Source of the DNA: Chrysochromulina parva
Taxonomy: Eukaryota; Haptophyta; Prymnesiales; Chrysochromulinaceae
Reading direction: 5' to 3'
DNA length: 40,849 bases
NCBI GenBank assembly: GCA_002887195.1
Contig: PJAB01000114.1
Span: 1-40,849, forward strand
Numbering within the stretch: position 1 is the stretch's first letter; the number at the start of each line of letters is the position of its first letter. Below are positions 35,525 to 40,849 of this stretch, piece by piece. The notes under the pieces were generated by a model. It saw only the letters and a program-made list of their open reading frames with translations, did no database searches and had not been told where the DNA came from. The translations under genes and the position numbers were made by a program.

Positions 35525-36423
35525 AGCACGCTCACCGCGTCGTGCACGTACGCACGGCAGCTGGCACACGCGCCGCGGCTGAGGGCGGCGCCAATGGGCA
35601 GTGCATGCCGCTGCCGCTCCTTGCACACGCCCAGGCCGAGGGGCAGGGGCGCCCCGCCGTCGCGCACAATGCCAGCTTCTGGCGCAGCACGAGGCTCCGA
35701 TTGAGCAGCTTCGCAGCGGGTGCGTAGTGCAAGGGTCCATCCCCGTCCTCCTCGTCGTCCTCCTTCTCGTCGCCGCCACCGTCCTTGGCGCCGCCGCTCT
35801 CGCCGGCATCTTTGCGCTCGTCACCGTCAAAGAGCAGCGCGCGTGCCAGGACTCGACGAGCTGTTGTAAATGTGATTGTCAAAGTGGCGCCCGATCCGTC
35901 GCTCGCATCATACGGTCGTGCATGAGGCTGACGTCGAGCGACACCCACTCGTACGAGTTGCACAGCTCGGCCGCGCGACCTCCTGCATCGTGAGGCACGC
36001 ATCGCACTCACAAGCCTGGACGCTCATCGTCGGGCATAGGTCATCCACTTCCAATTGCGCGAGCACTCGCCCGTGTGTGCCCAGTAGTTGCAGTCGGGCT
36101 TCCTTGCCCGCACAGGCTGGCGGAGGCGGCTGCGTCTCTGGCGTCTCCCAGATAGGTGGCTTGCGTGCGGCCACGTGCGCGCGCGCAGCGCGCAAGGAGC
36201 GCCAAAGGCGCGATCGTCGGCAAAAAAGCAAAGGGTTGGAGTGTTACCGGGTAAGAGGGACCGAGAGTTTGTGAGAAATCGCCGATTGCTTCATCCGATG
36301 CGCCCTCGACACAGCGGGGGCGTCATAAGCAAATGCCGTTCGCATGCTTTAGATAATTTTTCACGATCTGCTGCATCGAGATGTGCCTTCTCGCGTGACG
36401 ACGCCGCGCGGCGTTCGTCAACG

Positions 36424-36927
36424 ATGGTGGCCTCTCTGGCGATCTCCAAATTGCTGTTGCTCGCGTGCGCACTCTCGTGCGACGCGCTGCGCGTCGGCGG
36501 AGCGGCGGCCGTGGTCCAGCGCCGCGCGAGCACGCCCGTCTGCGGCGCGACCGCGCAGCCCGAGACGAAGACGCGCACAAAGCAGAAGACCTCGAGCGGT
36601 GGTGGTGGTGGAGGCAAGGGCGGCGCTCCGAAGTTGGAGGTCGCCAAGCCGAAGCTGAAGCCGCTGGAAGCGGACATACCGATGTGGAAGGTGATCCTCC
36701 TCGGCGACGACGAGTACGAGGAGGATCCGGTCGTCGCCGTGCTGAAACAGGTGATCCCCGAGATTGAGAACGAGCGGCAGGCGCGTGAGCGGTACACGGA
36801 GGCGATGAAGTCGGGCCGCTCGCTGCTCGTCGTTCAGCCCAAGGAGCAGGCCGAGTTCTACGTCGAGCAGCTCGCGCGCGCCGACCCGCAGATGGTCGTC
36901 TACTCAACAATCGAGGAGGAAAAGTGA
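36424..36927 (+). CDS. clpS: Plastid-targeted ClpS-like N-degron adaptor of Clp protease
   Basis: 167 aa. ClpS binds N-degron substrates and hands them to ClpC/ClpA chaperones of the Clp protease. The ATG at 36424 starts a clear signal peptide (~1-21, LAISKLLLLACALSCDA) followed by an Arg/Ala/Thr-rich transit-like stretch, the bipartite leader expected for a secondary plastid; an upstream in-frame ATG at 36298 would bury the signal peptide. After a Lys/Gly linker the ClpS core (~80-165) reads PMWKVILLGDDEYEEDPVVAVLKQVIP, then RYTEAMKSGRSLLVVQPKEQAEFYVEQL. Compared with bacterial ClpS, the NDD turn is GDD and the substrate-pocket residues are changed, so its N-degron specificity may differ. 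Single exon. Confidence 0.8.
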   Translation: MVASLAISKLLLLACALSCDALRVGGAAAVVQRRASTPVCGATAQPETKTRTKQKTSSGGGGGGKGGAPKLEVAKPKLKPLEADIPMWKVILLGDDEYEEDPVVAVLKQVIPEIENERQARERYTEAMKSGRSLLVVQPKEQAEFYVEQLARADPQMVVYSTIEEEK

Positions 36928-37296
36928 ACAGGACGTGGAGCGGCTCGCTCGAGGTCTTGGTACCTCAGCCTCTTGCGGGGCGGGTCTCGGGGAAAACGGC
37001 GCTTTTTCACAGCCACAGGCGGCGGCTCTCGACCGGCGCGCCCGTGTGTAACCGAAATCGTCGGCACGTCGGCCCCCTAAGCCGGAGCCTCGACCGTACC
37101 GCGGCCGTTTATTCATTCGCGTTAGTCCGTTCGGCGGAGACGCTCACACGCAATAGACGCTCAGACCAAAAACATACCTAAGGCCAAAGCTGTACTGTAT
37201 TCTCTATAAATTTAGACTATAATCGCAACCTATAAACACTGAAATCTAACCACTAGAACCACTAAACTCTGCTTCGGGGCCTCCGCCACATGGCAG
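36928..37296. other. Intergenic, convergent 3' ends
   Basis: 369 bases; AT-rich from about 37170 to 37265, consistent with 3' UTR and polyadenylation sequence. No gene seen. Confidence 0.5.
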
Positions 37297-38076
37297 TCAG
37301 TCCGGCCGGCCGTCGACGAGCTGCGTCGTGTGGCACCGGCGATCAAAGATGGTCACCCTAAGCGACGCCTCCCGCAATTCCACATGAAACTCCTCCTCCG
37401 AGTAGTAGAAATGGCCGCCCGCCTCGCGCTCGATGAGCACGTTCCACAGCGCCCCACCACCCGCCTCGCTTCCCGCCCACGGCAGCGAGCGCCCAACCTC
37501 GCGGCGGAGCCTGTCCGCGGAGTTTGGCTGGGATATCAGATCGTACGTCCATGCGTCGATCGTCTCCACGAGCACCGGCATGCGCGCCTTCTCGGCGTCG
37601 GGGCGCTCCTCCGGCGGCATAATATAGTTCTTGTACATCGAAGGCGTGACAGCGACGCGGCGGCCGTTGAGCTCCGGCCGTTCCGGCAGAAGCGTGCCGT
37701 TTTGGTACAAGGTGAGGCCACGACTCCCGCAGTGCAGCGCCTCTCTGTCCTCCGATTCGCGGCAGAGCAGCACGTTCCACACGTCCGAGGCCAGCTCGAC
37801 ATATTCGCTGCAATAGACTGCATACGAAAATGCCGCGCCCATAAAAAATACGTCCCAGAAGCCTCCTCGGCTCTCGGACAGCCTCGTCCCGATGGGCTCG
37901 GGCTTGTTGCCTGAGTGCTCAGTGACCTCCGAGTAGATGGCCTGCACGGCCATCGCTTCGCTGGGCGAGAGGTTGGTGTGCACGATTGACACAAGAGAGC
38001 ACGAGTGCGGCTCTAGGCCGATGGCAAGCGCGCTGGCGGCGGCACTGACTGCCAGTACCCCATGAAGCATGCGCAT
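37297..38076 (-). CDS. Secreted or organelle-targeted protein of unknown function
   Basis: 259 aa, not recognised. The N-terminus (MRMLHGVLAVSAAASALAIGLEP) is a good signal peptide. The rest is a balanced, globular-looking sequence with WDVFFMGAAFSYAVYCSEYVELASDVWNVLLC, cysteines at about 26, 88, 104, 114 and 248, one N-x-T sequon (YQNGT), and alternating strand-like stretches such as SLRVTIFDRR near the C-terminus. Balanced composition and a clean single frame support a real gene. No catalytic motif could be named. It may be secreted or imported to the plastid if the following residues act as a transit peptide. Confidence 0.6.
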   Translation of the reverse strand: MRMLHGVLAVSAAASALAIGLEPHSCSLVSIVHTNLSPSEAMAVQAIYSEVTEHSGNKPEPIGTRLSESRGGFWDVFFMGAAFSYAVYCSEYVELASDVWNVLLCRESEDREALHCGSRGLTLYQNGTLLPERPELNGRRVAVTPSMYKNYIMPPEERPDAEKARMPVLVETIDAWTYDLISQPNSADRLRREVGRSLPWAGSEAGGGALWNVLIEREAGGHFYYSEEEFHVELREASLRVTIFDRRCHTTQLVDGRPD

Positions 38077-38380
38077 GCTGCTTTGAGAGTGTGCTGCGAG
38101 GGCCGTTTGGGTTGCAGGTCAGGAAGCGAACTCCGCCGCGGTGGGGGCGGGGAGGTCACCAGACCCGCGACACAATCGATTCCGCAAAACTTGGTGCTCC
38201 ACTCTCTTTCCCACAGTTGTAAACGGCCCAACCCCAGGGCCACCCCCCATCCGCGATCACCACGGCTTGTGACTGTCAAGTTTCTTTTTCAGCGCGGCCG
38301 TCGGCACGAAGCGAAGCGCTCTCCGACTGTTTGGATTTGACACTAGCCCTCTCCTGGGTGCCCTCTCGCGCGCGTCTGGC
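38077..38380. other. Intergenic
   Basis: 304 bases between two minus-strand genes; includes the upstream region of the 259-aa orphan and the 3' end region of msrA. No gene or repeat recognised. Confidence 0.5.
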
Positions 38381-39283
38381 TCAAAAGGGGCTGTCTGGGC
38401 AGCCGGTGTTCTTGAGCACGCCCGCCTTGTACAACGCCGGGTTGATCGCGTTGTACGCTTTGCCATACGGCGGCCCCGCGAAATCGTCGTGGAACTGGTG
38501 ATAGAGCTCGGCCGCGTAGAAGGGGAATTTGTTGCTGTCGTACACGAGCACGACCTTGTCGCCGATGGTATCGGGTTCGTCGCCACGTCCCGTCATCAGC
38601 CGCATCGGGCTCTCGCTCGCCGCCTTTGCGATCACCTCATAGAAGGGAGACGACTCGCCGCCTGGCAGCCCTAGCACTGAGCGGTACTCGCCGCCGCGGT
38701 CCTGCGGGTCGTGACGGTAGCCGCGCGTGCCGAAGATGTTGAAGTAGCGCTTCGCAAAGGCCGGCAACGCGCTCGCTGGCACCTCGACCTGCACCACCTC
38801 TGCGTGGCCCAACTGGCCGTAGTCGGCGAAGCGCTTGAAGTTGTGATCTGCACGGCGCAACGCGCGAGCGCGCGGTCAGGCAGTGAGCGTGTTCACACGG
38901 CAATCGGCTGAGTGCGGCCGTCGTCTGGGGCGCGCGAAGCGGCCGTGGATCCGAGCGGCTTTCAACTCACAGCACACTTTGCCGCCGTCGCCGAGCCTCT
39001 GGCCACCCGCATATCCGCTCACAGCAGAGATTTGCGAGGAGGAACGTTTGAGCGAAGACATCTCCTCCATGGTGAACTCGTGTTGCACGTGCCAGAAGCA
39101 CCCGGCCCCGAAGTAGACCTTGACGGGCTTTGAGTCGGCTGCGAGTGCCGGAAGCGCATTGGACTGGCTGGCAGCAACCGCGCCCACGGCGAGCGCAATC
39201 GCCCTACGCCGGGCGATGACGTTGGGCACGCGCAAGGAGGTGATGCTTCCGGCGAGGAGGGCGAGCAGAACGGACCTGTACAT
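38381..39283 (-). CDS. msrA: Peptide methionine sulfoxide reductase A, two exons, probable thylakoid-lumen targeting
   Basis: Join of 39283-38971 and 38847-38381; 259 aa. MsrA reduces methionine-S-sulfoxide in proteins. The catalytic motif GAGCFW lies at ~58-63, with VSGYAGG, and across the splice GGKVCYHNF, ADYGQLGHAEVVQVE, YFNIFGTRGYRHDPQDRGGEYRSVL. A C-terminal Cys (TGCPDSPF) could act as resolving Cys. The leader has three parts: a signal peptide (1-16, YRSVLLALLAGSITS), a short LRVPNVIA segment, and RRRAIALAVGAVAASQSNALPALA, an Arg-rich hydrophobic stretch ending in A-x-A as in Tat-type lumenal signals. Hence a lumenal MsrA in a secondary plastid is inferred. The longer frame (to 39394) adds an implausible N-terminus ahead of this leader. 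Confidence 0.87.
38848..38970 (-). other. Spliceosomal intron in msrA (123 nt)
   Basis: Donor T|GTGAGT and acceptor CCGTGCAG|AT on the minus strand. Splicing restores the conserved VCYHNF motif of MsrA by building the Tyr codon across the junction and removes an in-frame TGA. This is the best-supported intron of the window. Confidence 0.88.
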
Positions 39284-39697
39284 TGCGTGGTGGGCGCTCG
39301 AGCTGGAAGGCGGATGGCGCGGCGTTCTTCCACACGAGGGTGTGAAGGTGTGGGATAACGCGCTGACTTTTTTTCTGAAAGCAAAAGCGTGCATCTTTCC
39401 GTGCGGCCCCCCCTCGAAAAATGAGTTTTTGGGGGGGGGGGGTCAACGAACCGCCCCTCACCAGGGGGGAGTTCTAGCAAGGGCCCTTGTGGTCGCCCGC
39501 TCGTTCGGTCGACCGGGTCCGGTGTGGGTAAGGTGTGGGGGTGACACAAGACAAACTTTTCTAGAAATAACACAGTAGTGAGTTGAGACACACATGCGGT
39601 GGTGTCGTCCACGCGTTTTGCGGCCTCTGGCTCCTGTGTGTCTGAGTTTCTGATCACAGTCTAGATATCTTTTCGTTGGAAAATTGGCGTGAAAGTG
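39284..39697. other. Intergenic with G12 tract and C/A-T/G hairpin
   Basis: 414 bases. A C7-TCG-AAAAA stretch, TGAG, then TTTTT-G12 (39409-39442) can fold into an imperfect hairpin in the upstream region of msrA. The rest shows no gene. Confidence 0.5.
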
Positions 39698-40843
39698 TCA
39701 CCATTGCTGATCGGCAGCCTCCACGGCGGCAGCCGTGGCCGCGCGCCTCTCCTTCAGGTGCATCTGCAGCAGCACGCGCGAGAGCGTATTCGGTTCGGCG
39801 AGGGCGGCCCACCACAGCTTGTTCAGTCGCTCGAAGCCCTTGTGCGCTGGGTCCTTGAGGTTCCACGGCTTGGCCATCGTGAAGTGCAGATTGCGCACCT
39901 CGTTGAGCGCCCAGAGGGCGGGCAGGCCGCTGCCACTGGCCGTGCCCGAAGGCTCGTTCCCCGCGCGATGCGAGCCATCCTCGCGATGGCACGCGTACAA
40001 CGTCTTCGTCGCGTTGTAGTACCAGGGCAGTGCGGCCCAAGCGCCACGAAAGTAGTCGTTGAGGAAGTCTTGCTCGGCGAATGGGCATGCGGATAGGTCG
40101 AAGGCCGCGAGCGCACTCGTCATATGCTCAAAGACGGCGCGCGAGGGTCGGAGCACGAGCAGCCCCGCGTTGAAGTAAGAGCCATGATGCGGCGGCGGCG
40201 CCGCCGATTTGGGCGACATGGGCGCGAGGTGCGCGCACGCAACGCATCCCCGAGGCACGGCGCAGAAGCACTCGTGCACCGCACCGATGCGTGCACCGAT
40301 GCGGCACGCCCCCGCGCCGCCGTCGTCCGCTGGGCTGCGCCCGCAGCCATCGTCGCGCTCGAGCAGCTCATCCATGTTCTTGAGCACAACCATGTCCGCG
40401 TCCAGGTAGACGACACGCTCGAACTGCGTCTGCTCCCACAGCCGCAGCTTCGTCCAGCACTCGGCAAAGTGCGCTTTCAGGTACGCAGCTTGGCGGTCGC
40501 CACTGCCGGCCGGCAATGCCAAGGGCTCGACGCGGAGCAGCTCGCACCCATCAAGCGCGGCGAGCTCCGCCTGCACCTCGGGTGGCACGCCATCTGTGAG
40601 CATCACGACCAGCGGATACTCGGTGTCCACCACGCTGAGCGAGTTGGACAGGGCCTTGACGCCGCTGGCATATGCGCTGTTCGTCAGCAACGTGATCCAA
40701 GCGAGCCGCAATGGCTTGCGCGCAGCCTCCTCATTCGCGCTCGAGGTGTCGCCGCCTGAGGGTGTGGATGCAGGTGAACTGGCGCAAGCGGGTGCTGCGC
40801 CCGCTGCGCGAGCGGAAGCCGCTAGCAAGTATGACTCTGACAT
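39698..40843 (-). CDS. Glycosyltransferase family 8 (glycogenin/galactinol-synthase-like)
   Basis: 381 aa from the ATG at 40843; the frame is still open in the last six bases of the window, so a longer N-terminus cannot be excluded. GT8 features: AWITLLTNSAYASGVKALSNSLS (nucleotide-binding strand, ~48-70), MLTDGV, KLRLWEQTQFERVVYLDADMVVLKNMDELL with the metal-binding DxD (D148, D150), YFNAGLLVLRPS, AEQDFLNDYF, and HFTMAKPWNLKDPAHKGF near the C-terminus, matching the family's HFxGxxKPW element. Such enzymes transfer sugar from a UDP donor; galactinol synthase-, glycogenin- and PGSIP-type members share this layout, so the acceptor is open. A Gly/Ala/Cys-rich insert (~165-215) is unusual. No signal peptide or membrane anchor is visible, suggesting a cytosolic enzyme. 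Confidence 0.85.
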   Translation of the reverse strand: MSESYLLAASARAAGAAPACASSPASTPSGGDTSSANEEAARKPLRLAWITLLTNSAYASGVKALSNSLSVVDTEYPLVVMLTDGVPPEVQAELAALDGCELLRVEPLALPAGSGDRQAAYLKAHFAECWTKLRLWEQTQFERVVYLDADMVVLKNMDELLERDDGCGRSPADDGGAGACRIGARIGAVHECFCAVPRGCVACAHLAPMSPKSAAPPPHHGSYFNAGLLVLRPSRAVFEHMTSALAAFDLSACPFAEQDFLNDYFRGAWAALPWYYNATKTLYACHREDGSHRAGNEPSGTASGSGLPALWALNEVRNLHFTMAKPWNLKDPAHKGFERLNKLWWAALAEPNTLSRVLLQMHLKERRAATAAAVEAADQQW

Positions 40844-40849
40844 CGTCCA

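Larger units (their letters stand above)
34972..36423. other. Gene-poor stretch with tandem repeats; possible degraded gene
   Basis: About 1.45 kb without a convincing gene. It holds a 9-bp and a 25-bp tandem repeat. Around 35530-36230 both strands have short protein-like frames: on the minus strand an acidic stretch (DEKEDDEEDGDG), ELCNSYEWVSLDVSLMHD in another frame, and LQLLGTHGRVLAQLEVDDL further upstream; on the plus strand a hydrophobic stretch antisense to the acidic one. These pieces are in different frames and may be a spliced or decayed minus-strand gene. I could not name it. Confidence 0.4.

Noticed and set aside
35601..35993. Small plus-strand membrane protein with a strong hydrophobic helix
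   Set aside because: The hydrophobic stretch is the antisense of an acidic GAC/GAG-rich run (giving GTC/CTC codons), and the rest of the frame is not protein-like; kept only as part of an uncertain locus.
38861..38970. Separate single-exon gene ending at 38876 for the N-terminal half of MsrA
   Set aside because: Read-through past the GTGAGT donor destroys the MsrA motif, whereas splicing to 38847 restores VCYHNF exactly.

Overview
KIND OF ORGANISM. This is nuclear DNA of a compact, GC-rich, intron-poor eukaryote, most likely a unicellular alga with a secondary plastid; a haptophyte is my best guess and a pelagophyte or another stramenopile is possible. The basis is the gene content (UBR4-type ubiquitin ligase, SRP-receptor beta, STE20-type kinase, PPR protein, BRK domain, homeodomain, AP endonuclease 2), very long Ala/Pro/Gly-rich open frames without introns, and two plastid-type proteins (ClpS and MsrA) whose N-termini look like an ER signal peptide followed by a transit region, as expected for a plastid behind extra membranes. 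Only one intron is well supported (123 nt, in msrA); a second (128 nt) is inferred.

LAYOUT. 1-3447: C-terminal part of a UBR4/BIG-like E3 ligase, open at the left edge. 3822-6830: divergent pair, a TLC-domain/serine-hydrolase fusion (-) and a TylF-type methyltransferase (+). 7074-8650: an orphan dynein stalk/microtubule-binding-domain protein that probably ends in a membrane segment. 8789-9247: weak hypothetical. 9571-12388: divergent MFS carrier (-) and GNAT protein (+). 12688-15278: divergent SRP receptor beta (-) and BRK-domain protein (+). 15572-19885: large SH3-PDZ-STE20 kinase (+). 20356-25150: divergent PPR protein (-) and S28 serine peptidase (+). 26158-28221: APE2-like nuclease (+). 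29096-31234: a striking fusion of a histone H3 tail with a vWA domain and a U-box (-). 31932-33179: Gln-rich homeodomain protein (-). 33592-34971: UBA-UIM-PUB-UBX p97 adaptor (+). 34972-36423: gene-poor stretch with tandem repeats. 36424-36927: plastid ClpS (+). 37297-38076: secreted orphan (-). 38381-39283: two-exon MsrA, probably thylakoid-lumenal (-). 39698-40843: GT8 glycosyltransferase (-).

HOW THE GENES RELATE. This is not an operon-like functional cluster. Genes are packed singly or as divergent pairs with short shared upstream regions (about 90-220 bp for most). Three proteins belong to the ubiquitin/p97 system (UBR4, U-box, UBA-PUB-UBX) and two to plastid protein quality control (ClpS, MsrA); I infer no physical pathway from that proximity. 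The best candidates for undescribed biology are the H3-tail/vWA/U-box protein, the motor-less dynein stalk protein, the TLC-hydrolase fusion, the acylated SH3-PDZ-STE20 kinase and a homeodomain lacking its key Asn. All assignments are from reading translated frames by eye; no database search was run. Many frames open only with a non-ATG codon, so starts were moved to the first or best ATG where needed.
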